64,000 nt of DNA, taken from positions 434,001 through 498,000 of the forward strand of contig NZ_CP114905.1 of the NCBI RefSeq assembly GCF_027497195.1, written 5' to 3'. This DNA is from Streptomyces sp. WMMC500 (GTDB lineage Bacteria > Actinomycetota > Actinomycetes > Streptomycetales > Streptomycetaceae). Position numbers and translations under genes: made by a program. Each line of letters starts with the position of its first letter. The stretch's first letter is position 1. The notes below the pieces were generated by a model. It made no database searches. It was given only the letters and a program-made list of their open reading frames with translations, and was not told the origin of the DNA. Shown one piece after another: positions 41,416-49,903 of this stretch.

Positions 41416-43020
41416 TCAGGGCTGCGGGGTGCCCGGCTGCTCCACCTCCTGGATGCCGGGGCGGCCCGCCGTCACGTGGACGCGGGCGCGGGTGAGGACC
41501 GGGGCACCGGGGGTGGAGACGTACGGGACGACGCGGTAGTCGGTGCGCCAGCTCTCGCGGGTCACCTCGCAGACGCCGTAGCCGCGCTGGACGTTGTGGA
41601 ACTTCATGTGCGGGTTCTCCTGCAGCCAGACCCGGCCCCACTCGTCCTGGTCGGAGCCGTTGCCGCCGGAGGAGACGGAGGTGCCGAGGAACTCGACGCC
41701 GACGGTGGCCGAGTCGGGGTCGTCGAAGTCGTGCTTGAGGTCGGCCGCGACGCTGCGGTGGGCGTCGCCGGTCACGACCACGAAGTTGCCGATGCCGCGC
41801 TTCTCGACGCCGTCGAAGAGGCGTTGCCGGGCGGCGGCGTAGCCGTCCCAGGTGTCCATGCCGAACGCCTGCTCGATGCCCTCCGCGGAGTCGCCCTGCA
41901 TGGTCATGATCTGGTTGGCCATCACGTCCCAGGTGGTACGCGACCGGGTGAGCCCGTCGAGCAGCCAGGCCTCCTGCTCGGCGCCGAGCATGGTGCGCTC
42001 GGGATCGAGCCGGTCGTCGCAGTCGAACTGGCGCCCGTCGCCGCACGCCTGGTTGTCACGGAACTGGCGGGTGTCGACGACGTGGAACTGGGTGAGGGTG
42101 CCGTAAGGCAGCCGGCGGTAGAGCTGCATGTGCGGGCCGGCCGGCAGGGAGGAGCGGCGCAGCGGCAGGTTCTCGTAGTACGCCTGGAAGGCGGCGGCGC
42201 GCCGGGCCGCGAACTCGGCGCCGCCGACGTCGTCGCCGTCGAGGCCGTCGGCCCAGTTGTTGGCGACCTCGTGGTCGTCGAGCACCACGATCCAGGGGTG
42301 CGCGGCGTGCTCGGCCTGGAGGTCGGGATCGAGCTTGTACTGGCCGTAGCGCACCCGGTAGTCGGCGAGCGAGTAGACCTCGCGGGCGGGCAGGTGGCCG
42401 CGGCCGATGGTGCCCTGGGCGCCGCCCTCGTAGAGGTAGTCGCCGAGGTGGACGACGACGTCGACGTTCTCCTCGGCGAGGTGGCGGAAGGCCGTGAAGT
42501 GGCCGTCGGGGTAGTTCTGGCAACTGATGAAGGCAAAGGCCATCGAGGCGATCGCGGCGTCCACCGCGGGCGCGGTCCTCGTGCGGCCGACGGCGCTGAC
42601 GTGCCGGCCGACGCGGAAGCGGTACCAGTACTCCCGGTCCGGCCGCAGCCCGCGGACCTCGGCGTGGACCGAGTGCCCGAGCTCCGGTACGGCCCACTCG
42701 ACCCCGGCGCGCCGGACCCGCCGGAACCGCGGGTCCTCGGCGACCTGCCAGAGCACCGGCACCCTGAACCCGGGCATCCCGCCCCGGCCGTCCTCCGCGA
42801 GCGGCTCGGGCGCGAGCCGGGTCCACAGCACGGCCCCGTCCGGCGCCGGGTCGCCGGAGGCGACGCCGAGGGCGAACGGGTCGCCGCGGAAGCGGGGTTC
42901 GGCCCACGCGGGGGCGGCGGACAGGGCGGCGACCGGCAGCGCGGCGGCCAGGGACACCCCCGACGCGAGCGCGAGGAAACGACGGCGGCTGAAACCCGGG
43001 GTGCTGGTGAAACGAGACAA
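41416..43020 (-). CDS. phoD: Tat-exported alkaline phosphatase D / phosphodiesterase
   Basis: 534 residues. A twin-arginine signal (FSRRRFLALASGVSLAAALP, ending AAPAWA) is followed by a PhoD N-terminal domain (FALGVASGDPAPDGAVLWTR) and a calcineurin-like metallo-phosphoesterase: FISCQNYPDG, VVHLGDYLYEGG, VLDDHEVANNW and VVTGDAHRS. It releases phosphate from phosphodiesters outside the cell with Ca/Fe. I favour the TTG start at 43020 because a GGGAGG ribosome site lies just upstream and the Tat motif then sits at residue 11; ATG at 43083 is the alternative. PhoP control is usual for the family, but I did not identify a pho box. Confidence 0.9.
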   Translation of the reverse strand: MSRFTSTPGFSRRRFLALASGVSLAAALPVAALSAAPAWAEPRFRGDPFALGVASGDPAPDGAVLWTRLAPEPLAEDGRGGMPGFRVPVLWQVAEDPRFRRVRRAGVEWAVPELGHSVHAEVRGLRPDREYWYRFRVGRHVSAVGRTRTAPAVDAAIASMAFAFISCQNYPDGHFTAFRHLAEENVDVVVHLGDYLYEGGAQGTIGRGHLPAREVYSLADYRVRYGQYKLDPDLQAEHAAHPWIVVLDDHEVANNWADGLDGDDVGGAEFAARRAAAFQAYYENLPLRRSSLPAGPHMQLYRRLPYGTLTQFHVVDTRQFRDNQACGDGRQFDCDDRLDPERTMLGAEQEAWLLDGLTRSRTTWDVMANQIMTMQGDSAEGIEQAFGMDTWDGYAAARQRLFDGVEKRGIGNFVVVTGDAHRSVAADLKHDFDDPDSATVGVEFLGTSVSSGGNGSDQDEWGRVWLQENPHMKFHNVQRGYGVCEVTRESWRTDYRVVPYVSTPGAPVLTRARVHVTAGRPGIQEVEQPGTPQP

Positions 43021-43161
43021 GGGGCCTCCCAGTGAGCGGTGCCTGAGTCCTGAGCGACGCGTGGGGGGCCGCCCCAACATAGGGGCGCACGGGCGCGGTG
43101 GACACCTGTTGCGGCTATCTCGGCCGAACGGCGGTCGGGCGCGGGTACGCCCTGTCCGATA

Positions 43162-43191
43162 TTGCTCGCCACGTTCCGTCGTAGGTATAGC
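43162..43191 (+). promoter_or_regulatory. candidate terpene synthase promoter
   Basis: TTGCTC, 18 bases, then TATAGC (within GTAGGTATAGCC), about 90 bases upstream of the ATG at 43280. The interval is AT-rich compared with its surroundings and separates it from the divergent phoD gene. Confidence 0.4.
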
Positions 43192-43279
43192 CAAAGAAGA
43201 TGCGAACAGGTTGCCGCGGACATGCACACGGGCAGGTTCGGCAGGTCACTGTCGATTCCTGGCTGCGAGGAGACAGAAC

Positions 43280-44338
43280 ATGACACCCAAGAAGAACAGG
43301 AGTGGCGCAACTTCTCACAGAACGACTCCCGTGAAGGTCATTTTTCCGCCGATCTGGTGTCCGATTCCGGCCTTGCTGCACCCGGAGGCGGCCGGCCTCG
43401 ACGACCACGTCATCGCCTGGGCCCGCCACGCCGACCTGATCCGCGACGGGTCCGCCGCCGAGCACTTCCACCGCGCCGGCTTCGGCCGGTTCGCCGCCGC
43501 CGTCTACCCCCGCTCCGACCGGCTGGAGCTGGTCGCCGAGTGGCAGGTCTACAACTGGATCGTGGACGACCAGCTCGACGAGGGCCACGTGACGCGCACC
43601 CCCGCCCAGCGGCTGCACACCGCCGCCGAGCTGCCCGCCCAGCTCGACCCCGACCTCGACGGGCCGGCGCCCACCGGGCCGCTGGCGGCCGCGCTCGCCG
43701 ATCTGTGGGAGCGTACGGCCAAGCCCCTCTCCCGCGCCTGGCGCGAGCGGTTCGCCGCGCACTACCGCGACTTCCTCTGGTACACCGTCCTCCCGCACGC
43801 GGAACCGGCCCGGATCGCCGGCCAGTCGCTCGCCGACTTCCAACGGCGCCGGCGGCTCAACTCCGGCTGCGAGATGAGCTTCGACCTGATCGAGCCCGCG
43901 AACTCCGCCGAGATCCCGGCCGCCGTCGTCGCCAGCGACGCGTACCGGGCCGTCCGGGACGCCGCGAACGACGTCATCTCCTGGACCAACGACATCTACT
44001 CGGTGGGCAAGGAGACCGCCCGCGGCGATCACGACCACCTCGCGGCCGTGCTGTGGCGCCTGGACGGCGGCACCCGGCAGGGAGCACTCGACCGGGCGGC
44101 GGCCATGGTCGCCAGGCGCACCGAGGACTTCGCGTCCGCCTGCCGGGACGTACGCGGCATGCGGGCACTGTTCGGCCTCGCCCCCGACCGGTGGGCGGTG
44201 GTCGAGGAGTCGCTCACCGACCTCGGCTCCTGGATCGCGGGCAGCCTGGAGTGGCACGGCTGGTCGCCGCGCTACCGGGAGGTGGCCGCCACGGGAGTCG
44301 GCAGCGCGCCCGCGTACATAGAGCCGCACCTCGTCTAG
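43280..44338 (+). CDS. class I terpene synthase
   Basis: 352 residues, standard size for a bacterial mono- or sesquiterpene synthase. The Mg-binding aspartate motif is D96-D-Q-L-D100 in IVDDQLDEG and the NSE triad is N237-D-I-Y-S241-V-G-K-E245; both are intact. Other family segments are WCPIPALLHPEA at the N-terminus and RRRLNSGCEMSFDLIE before the NSE motif. It cyclises a prenyl diphosphate; I cannot name the product, and the motif context is not that of geosmin or 2-methylisoborneol synthases. A GCGAGGAG ribosome site precedes the ATG. Convergent, with 7 bases between stops, to the conservon P450, a natural candidate to oxidise or bind the terpene. Confidence 0.9.
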   Translation: MTPKKNRSGATSHRTTPVKVIFPPIWCPIPALLHPEAAGLDDHVIAWARHADLIRDGSAAEHFHRAGFGRFAAAVYPRSDRLELVAEWQVYNWIVDDQLDEGHVTRTPAQRLHTAAELPAQLDPDLDGPAPTGPLAAALADLWERTAKPLSRAWRERFAAHYRDFLWYTVLPHAEPARIAGQSLADFQRRRRLNSGCEMSFDLIEPANSAEIPAAVVASDAYRAVRDAANDVISWTNDIYSVGKETARGDHDHLAAVLWRLDGGTRQGALDRAAAMVARRTEDFASACRDVRGMRALFGLAPDRWAVVEESLTDLGSWIAGSLEWHGWSPRYREVAATGVGSAPAYIEPHLV

Positions 44339-44345
44339 CGGCGCC

Positions 44346-45908
44346 TCAGTACCCGCGCCACCACGCGACGAGCGTCCGCCACAGCGACGGGCGCCGCCGC
44401 CTGCCGGACTCCGTACGCGCACCCGCGGGGAGGCCGCCCGCGTGCGCTTCGGGCTCGGGGGCGGTGGCTTCGGGCCCCGGGGGGCTCGCGCTCGCCACCG
44501 CGGCCGGTACGCGCTCGGCCGCGGCCGGCGCCGGTGTCCCGTTGGCGGGCACGGAGGGTCCCGGCACGACGGCGGCCCCCGGCTCCCCGGAAGCGGCGGT
44601 CGTGCCCGGCCCGGGCGGGGTGAAGGTGACGGGCAGCTCGACCAGTTCGCGGGAGAGCAGCGACGTGCGGTGCTTCAGCTCCTTCTCCTCCACCGCCAGG
44701 CTCAGGTCCGGCAGCCGCCCCAGCAGCGTGTCGATCCCGGTGTCGGCGATGGCCCGGCCGATGTCCTGGCCGGGACACTCGTGCGGGCCGCCGCTGAAGG
44801 CCAGGTGCGAGCGGTTGCCGTGCACCGGCACGTCGAGGTCGGGGCGGATCTCGGGGTCGAGGTTGCCCGCGGCCAGGCCCAGGATCAGCAGGTCCCCGGC
44901 CTTGATCTGCTGCCCGGCCAGCTCGGTGTCCCCGGTGGCGTACCGCCCGTAGACCGCGGTGAACGGCGGCTCGTCCCACAGCACCTGCTCCAGGGCGTCC
45001 GGCAGGGTCATGTGGCCGCCGGCCAGATTGCCGCGGAAGCGGCTGTCGGTGAGCACCATGCGCAGCGTGTTCGCGATCAGGTTGGCGGTGGTGGAGTACG
45101 CGGCGATCAGCACCAGCCGCAGGTGCTCGACCAGTTCGTCGTCACCCAGGCCCGAGTCGTGCGCCACCAGCCAGGACGCGAAGTCGTGCCCGGGCGCCGA
45201 CTTCTTGCGCGCCACGAGGTCGCGCAGCGTCTGCACGATGTACTCGTTGCTCGCGATCGCCGTCTCCGAGCCCTTGACCATGTCCCGTGCGGCCTCGACC
45301 AGTTGCGGGCCGTACGACTCGGCCATGCCGAGCGCCTTCGTCATCACCAGCATCGGCAGGTGCTCCGCGAACTGGCTCACGAGGTCCGCCCGGCCGGTGG
45401 CCGCGAACTCGTCGACGAGCTGCCCGGAGAAGCGGGTGACGTGGCGCCGGATGCCGTGCCGGTCGAAGCGCTTCATGCTGTCGGTGACCGCGGAGCGCAG
45501 CCGCCGGTGCTCGGAGCCGTCGACGAAGGAGCACATCGGCACCCAGGTCACCAGCGGCAGCAGCGGGTTGTCCGGGCCGACCTGGCCGTCCCGCAGGAAG
45601 CGCCAGTGGCGCGAGTCGCGGGAGAAGCGGGTCGGGTTGCGGGTGACGTCCAGCAGCTCGCGGTAGCCGAGTACCAGCCAGGCGGGCAGGTCGCCGTGGA
45701 CGAGGACGGGCGCGACCGCGCCGTGCTCGGCGCGCAGCTTCTCGTACAGGCCGTACGGGTTCGATGCCGCCTCGGGGCCGTGCATCCGCGCCGGGCCGCC
45801 CGCACCGCCGGCATGGGCCGGGCAGCCCGGAGGGGGCGCGGGGGCGGCCGGGCCGGTGCTCTGCCGCGGTGGGTCTGCTGCCGGTACGGGGCCGGAATCT
45901 GTCGTCAC
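44346..45908 (-). CDS. CYP157-type cytochrome P450 of the conservon, with atypical motifs and tail
   Basis: 520 residues. Haem-binding loop FSGGPHECPGQ has Cys378. The K-helix ExxR motif is replaced by E307-Q-V-L-W (EQVLW), the type of substitution known from CYP157 enzymes of Streptomyces conservons. The I-helix reads AAYSTTANL, without the acidic residue of AGx(D/E)TT, so proton delivery is doubtful. After about residue 432 comes an 88-residue Pro/Ala-rich tail ending in RRRRPSLWRTLVAWWRGY, a basic-aromatic possible amphipathic membrane anchor. The GTG start overlaps the cvnD stop (GTGA). It is the last gene of the conservon operon. It could be a catalyst with altered chemistry, or a ligand-binding sensor of the complex. 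Confidence 0.9.
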   Translation of the reverse strand: MTTDSGPVPAADPPRQSTGPAAPAPPPGCPAHAGGAGGPARMHGPEAASNPYGLYEKLRAEHGAVAPVLVHGDLPAWLVLGYRELLDVTRNPTRFSRDSRHWRFLRDGQVGPDNPLLPLVTWVPMCSFVDGSEHRRLRSAVTDSMKRFDRHGIRRHVTRFSGQLVDEFAATGRADLVSQFAEHLPMLVMTKALGMAESYGPQLVEAARDMVKGSETAIASNEYIVQTLRDLVARKKSAPGHDFASWLVAHDSGLGDDELVEHLRLVLIAAYSTTANLIANTLRMVLTDSRFRGNLAGGHMTLPDALEQVLWDEPPFTAVYGRYATGDTELAGQQIKAGDLLILGLAAGNLDPEIRPDLDVPVHGNRSHLAFSGGPHECPGQDIGRAIADTGIDTLLGRLPDLSLAVEEKELKHRTSLLSRELVELPVTFTPPGPGTTAASGEPGAAVVPGPSVPANGTPAPAAAERVPAAVASASPPGPEATAPEPEAHAGGLPAGARTESGRRRRPSLWRTLVAWWRGY

Positions 45909-46525
45909 GACGCCTCCGTGGTCAGGGCGATGGAGTGCAGGAAGCGCACGAGGGACTTCAGGACGCCGCGGGAGGAGTCCCGGTCGCGCGCGTCGCAGGT
46001 GATGAGCGGCACGTGCTGGGGGAGATCGAGTGCGGCCCGTATCTCGTCGAGGGAGTGGTGCGGGGCGTCCGGGAAGCGGTTGACCGCGACGAGGAAGGGC
46101 ACGGCGCCCTCCTCCAGCCGGCCCAGCACGTCGAAGCAGGCTTCGAGCCGGCGGGTGTCGACCAGGACCACGGCGCCGAGCGCCCCCTCGAACAGACCCT
46201 GCCAGAGGAACCAGAAGCGCTGCTGGCCGGGCGCGCCGAACAGGTAGAGCACCAGCCGCTCGTTGAGGCTGATCCGGCCGAAGTCCATGGCGACGGTCGT
46301 CTCGCTCTTGTCCGGCACGCCGACGAGGTGGTCGACGCCCTCGCCGGCCCGGGTCATCGTCTCCTCGGTCGTCATCGGCTCGATCTCGCTGACCGCGCCG
46401 ACCATGGTCGTCTTCCCGACGCCGAACCCGCCCACGACCACGACCTTGACCGACGTCGTCGCCGAGGCCGGCAGCAGGTCCTCGCTGCGCGGACCCACGA
46501 CGGCGTCAAAGCTGTTCGAGTCCAT
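45905..46525 (-). CDS. cvnD: conservon GTPase CvnD
   Basis: 206 residues. Small Ras/MglA-like ATP/GTP-binding protein: P-loop GGFGVGKTT (Lys38), switch region EIEPMTTEETMTRAG, Walker-B-like LVLYLFGAPGQQRF, and nucleotide-specificity region FLVAVNRFPDAP. In studied conservons CvnD joins CvnA, B and C in a membrane-associated complex compared to eukaryotic G-protein systems. Overlaps cvnC by 20 bases and the P450 start by four. Confidence 0.92.
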   Translation of the reverse strand: MDSNSFDAVVGPRSEDLLPASATTSVKVVVVGGFGVGKTTMVGAVSEIEPMTTEETMTRAGEGVDHLVGVPDKSETTVAMDFGRISLNERLVLYLFGAPGQQRFWFLWQGLFEGALGAVVLVDTRRLEACFDVLGRLEEGAVPFLVAVNRFPDAPHHSLDEIRAALDLPQHVPLITCDARDRDSSRGVLKSLVRFLHSIALTTEAS

Positions 46526-46859
46526 CCATTACTTCCTCGAGGAGTCGCAGGTCTGCCACGGGCGGCACGGAGGAGCGGGCCTCGACCGCGCCCTCCGCCA
46601 TCAGGTCCGCGACGAGCACCGCCACCGCGCTGAAGGGCAGGCGCAGATAGGCGGTCAGCTCGGCGACGGACAGCGGCGCGCGGCACAGCCGGACGATCGC
46701 CGCTCGCTCGGGCTGCATCCCGGGCGCCGGCTGCGTCCGGGAGATGACGAGGGTGACCAGGTCGAGTGCGCCCTGGGCGGCGGTGCCGCTGCGCCCGCCG
46801 GTGATGACGTAGAGCCGTTCGGGACCGTCGTCGTGCCACTCGTGGTCCGCTTCCTTCAT
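46506..46859 (-). CDS. cvnC: conservon protein CvnC (DUF742)
   Basis: 117 residues. DUF742 family: RLYVITGGRS near the N-terminus, then a winged-helix-like part (AAIVRLCRAPLSVAELTAYL and VLVADLMAEGAV). Its start overlaps the cvnB stop (ATGA). It is the small helper of the conservon, between the roadblock protein and the GTPase; its biochemical role is unclear. Confidence 0.92.
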   Translation of the reverse strand: MKEADHEWHDDGPERLYVITGGRSGTAAQGALDLVTLVISRTQPAPGMQPERAAIVRLCRAPLSVAELTAYLRLPFSAVAVLVADLMAEGAVEARSSVPPVADLRLLEEVMDGLEQL

Positions 46860-47260
46860 ATGGCCTGTCCGTCGCTCCGCGGTGGGCTTGTCAGGTGTGC
46901 CCCGATGCGTGCGACGAGATCGCGCATGCGCTGGCCCATCAGGCCCGCGTCGACTCCTTCGTCGGCCGCGACCGCCAGATAAGCGCCGGCGCCCGCGGCC
47001 ATGAGATAGAAGAAGCCGCCGCTGACCTCGATGACCAGCATCCGCATCTTGCCGTTGCTGTGCGGAAACACGCCGGCGATCGACTTCGCCAGGCTCTGCA
47101 GCCCGGCGCAGGCGGCCGCGAGCCGGTCGGCCGTGTCCGGCTCGGTGCCGTGCTGTGCCATCCGCAGCCCGTCGGAGGACAGGACCACGACGTGCCGGGT
47201 CTCGGGGACGCTCTCGGCCAGATCCCGGAGCATCCAGTCCATGTCCGCTCGCTGCGCCAC
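46856..47260 (-). CDS. cvnB: conservon roadblock/LC7 protein CvnB
   Basis: 134 residues. Roadblock/LC7 fold: MLRDLAESVPETRHVVVLSS, then DGLRMAQHG, SIAGVFPHSNGKMRMLVIEV, then FFYLMAAGAGAYLAVAAD. Roadblock proteins act as partners or activating proteins for Ras-like GTPases such as CvnD. The GTG start at 47260 follows the cvnA stop by one base with a strong GAGGAGGAC ribosome site. A longer reading frame toward 47959 is the antisense-frame continuation into cvnA and is not used. Confidence 0.93.
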   Translation of the reverse strand: MAQRADMDWMLRDLAESVPETRHVVVLSSDGLRMAQHGTEPDTADRLAAACAGLQSLAKSIAGVFPHSNGKMRMLVIEVSGGFFYLMAAGAGAYLAVAADEGVDAGLMGQRMRDLVARIGAHLTSPPRSDGQAI

Positions 47261-47261
47261 G

Positions 47262-48950
47262 TCAGTCCTCCTCGCCCGATGATGGATTCGACGGTTCCGC
47301 TGCTCCGCCGCCGCCCTGCGGGCGGGCGGAGCGTTCCGGCCGTATCTCCCCGGCCGCCGCGTCCTCGCCGCGGGCGGGACCGCCCGGCTCCTTCGTCTCC
47401 TCCGCGTCGCCCGGCTCACCCGCCTGCGGCTCGCCCTCCAGCCCGCGGGTGAACTCGCCGAGCCACAGGCCCGGTTCGACGCCGCGGCTCTCCGCGTCGC
47501 CGTTCTCGGTCCCGGTCGGGTCCGCGGTGGCCGTACGCCGGCCGGGCGCCTGCCCGCCGGCGGCCGGGGCGGCCGGCGGCACGGCCGGGGCCCGGCGGCG
47601 GCGCTGCGGCAGGCTGCCGGCGACCGGCTCGGCGTGCGCGGGCGGCGACGGCTGCGGGCCCGCCTGCCGCGCGGGCGGCACCCGGTCCCGGCTGCGCCGC
47701 AGGCCCGCGCGTGCGTCGGCGCTGCCCTCGATCCCGTCCGGCGGCGGCGTGGCGGTGCGCAGCGGGCGCGGCCCGGAGGTGGCGCCGATGCCGTGGGCGG
47801 TGCCGGTGGCGGGCGTGGTGGTGAGCAGGACCTGCGGCACGACGAGCACCGCGCGCACGCCGCCGTACGCGGACGGGCGCAGCGAGACCCGGAAGTCGTA
47901 CGTCTGCGCCAGCCGGCCGACGACCGCGAGCCCGAGCCGCGGGGTCTCACCGAGGTCATTGAGGTCGATGCCGGCCTGGGCCTCGGCGAGCATGTGCTCG
48001 GCGCGCTCGCGCGCCTCCTCGCTCAGGCCCACGCCGCCGTCCTCGATCTCGATGGCGACGCCCGACTGCACCTCGGTGGCGGACAGGTGGACCTTGGCGT
48101 GCGGCGGCGAGTAGCGCGTGGCGTTGTCGAGGAGTTCGGCGACGGCGTGGATCAGCGGCTCGACGGCCGAGCCCACCACGGCGACCTCGGCCACGGGGTG
48201 CAGTTCGACGCGCTGGTAGTCGATGATCCGCGACATGCCGCCGCGCAGCACACTGTAGAGGGCGATGGCCTTGCCCCACTGACGGCCGGGGCGGTCGCCG
48301 CCGAGCACGGCGATGCTGTCGGCGAGCCGGCCGACCAGCGCCGTGCCGTGGTCGAGCTTGAGCAGGTCGGCGAAGAACTCGTGCCGGCTGCCGTGCCGGT
48401 CCTCCATCTCCCGCAGGCTGCGCGCCTGCTGGTGGATGATGGCCTGCACCCGGCGGGCGATGTTGACGAAGCCGCGCTCGGCGGAGACGCGCAGGTCCTC
48501 GGCGTTCTGCACCGCCTCGACCACGGAGCGCAGCGCGGTCGCGTGGGCCGCGCGCACCTGCGGGGTCAGCGAGTTCTCCGCCTCTATGTCGGCGAGCACG
48601 TCCTCGGCGTACTCGCCCCGCTGCAGCCGCGCGACCGCCTGCGGCAGCAGGCCCGCGAGGCGCACCATCTCGGCTTCCTGGGCCGCGAGCCGGCGCTCCC
48701 ACGCGGCCTCGTGGTCGGCGTGTCCGGCGGACCGCTCGCCGGCGGCCCGCCCGCGGCGCTCGGCCTGGGCGGCGGCGAACGCGACCACGAAGGTGGCGAC
48801 GACACCGCACACGGCGACGGGCGTGCGCGCGTCGGCGGAGACGAGCGGCAGGGCGATGGCCGTGCTCACGACCACGACGGCGGTGGGTATCAGCCACCAG
48901 CGGACGAATCCCGTCCGCCGGCCGCCGGAGGCGGGTCCCGCTGGATCCAT
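47262..48950 (-). CDS. cvnA: conservon sensor histidine kinase-like protein CvnA
   Basis: 562 residues. Two membrane spans near the N-terminus (about 17-36 and 43-61) are followed by a coiled region and a GHKL ATPase with N-box AELLDNATRYSPPHA and EIEDGGVGLSEEAR; a conventional H-box is not obvious, the closest being LLKLDHGTALVGRLAD. The last 180 residues are a disordered Pro/Gly/Glu-rich tail. CvnA anchors the conservon complex at the membrane. The ATG at 48950 has GAGG six bases before it. The promoter should lie in 48951-49116, which has an AT-richer patch near 49050-49085. Confidence 0.9.
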   Translation of the reverse strand: MDPAGPASGGRRTGFVRWWLIPTAVVVVSTAIALPLVSADARTPVAVCGVVATFVVAFAAAQAERRGRAAGERSAGHADHEAAWERRLAAQEAEMVRLAGLLPQAVARLQRGEYAEDVLADIEAENSLTPQVRAAHATALRSVVEAVQNAEDLRVSAERGFVNIARRVQAIIHQQARSLREMEDRHGSRHEFFADLLKLDHGTALVGRLADSIAVLGGDRPGRQWGKAIALYSVLRGGMSRIIDYQRVELHPVAEVAVVGSAVEPLIHAVAELLDNATRYSPPHAKVHLSATEVQSGVAIEIEDGGVGLSEEARERAEHMLAEAQAGIDLNDLGETPRLGLAVVGRLAQTYDFRVSLRPSAYGGVRAVLVVPQVLLTTTPATGTAHGIGATSGPRPLRTATPPPDGIEGSADARAGLRRSRDRVPPARQAGPQPSPPAHAEPVAGSLPQRRRRAPAVPPAAPAAGGQAPGRRTATADPTGTENGDAESRGVEPGLWLGEFTRGLEGEPQAGEPGDAEETKEPGGPARGEDAAAGEIRPERSARPQGGGGAAEPSNPSSGEED

Positions 48951-49116
48951 GAGCATCCTCAGGGTCGAACGACTGTGTGACGCCGAGCGGTCACGCTGAG
49001 CATCGCAAGCAGCTTAGTGCGCTCCGCTTGCCGCTGGCATAGGTTCTCTGCATGTCCAACCAACGCCTCTTAGACGTTAGTTGACGGCCACTCGGCAAAC
49101 GGGTTCCGATCGGTTT

Positions 49117-49773
49117 TCAGCCAGTACCGAGCAGTTCGAGCACATCGGCATCCGTAAGTTGCTCGAAGTCGTCGTACCAGAGCCCGACCGCCCCGAACTC
49201 CCCCGGCGTGTGCAGACACGTCACGTCGTCCGCCTCGCTCCGTACCGTCCGCAGCCCGCCCGGCGAGGCCACGGGCACGGCGAGCGTGAGCCGGGCGGGT
49301 CCCGCCGCCCGGGCCGCGCGCAGCGCCGCGCGGGCGGTCGCGCCGGTGGCGAGCCCGTCGTCCACGACGACGGCCCAGCGCCCGGCGAGCGCGGGCGCCG
49401 GCCGGCCGCCCCGGTAGACCGCCTCGCGGCGGCGCAGCTCGGCGCGCTCCCGCTCGGCGGCGGGCGCGAGGTCGTCCTCGGTGAGCCCGGCGCCGGCGAG
49501 AGCGTCGGGGTCGTAGAGCGGCGGGGCGTCGCCGGCCACCGCGCCGAGACCGTACTCGGGGTGGCGCGGGTGGCCGATCTTGCGGACCAGCAGCACGTCG
49601 AGCGGGGCGCCGAGGGCGCGGGCGACCTCGTACGCGACGGGCACGCCGCCGCGCGGCAGCCCGAGCACCACGGCGGCGGGCGGCGGGCCGGCGGCGGGGC
49701 CGGCGCCGGGCCGGCCGTCCCGCAGCCGCCGGGCGAGCTCGCGGCCCGCCTCGTTACGGTCCTGGAAGCGCAT
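49117..49773 (-). CDS. phosphoribosyltransferase-family protein
   Basis: 218 residues. PRTase fold with the PRPP motif AVVVDDGLATGATARAAL and an N-terminal VVLGLPRGGVPVAYEVA loop; LDVLLVRKIGHPRHPEYGLG is shared by a group often linked to stress or dienelactone-hydrolase-type genes. It may transfer phosphoribose to an unknown base or act as a regulator. Monocistronic, downstream of the conservon promoter region. Confidence 0.88.
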   Translation of the reverse strand: MRFQDRNEAGRELARRLRDGRPGAGPAAGPPPAAVVLGLPRGGVPVAYEVARALGAPLDVLLVRKIGHPRHPEYGLGAVAGDAPPLYDPDALAGAGLTEDDLAPAAERERAELRRREAVYRGGRPAPALAGRWAVVVDDGLATGATARAALRAARAAGPARLTLAVPVASPGGLRTVRSEADDVTCLHTPGEFGAVGLWYDDFEQLTDADVLELLGTG

Positions 49774-49903
49774 GATCCCGCTCCGTCGGGGTTCCCCCGG
49801 TCACGTCACATTGTGCGACGCCCCGCGCGCTCACGCACCTCGCGCTCGCGCGGGGAGCCCGCCCGGGAAGGCGGCACAGCCCCGCGTACGGGCTCCGCGG
49901 CCG

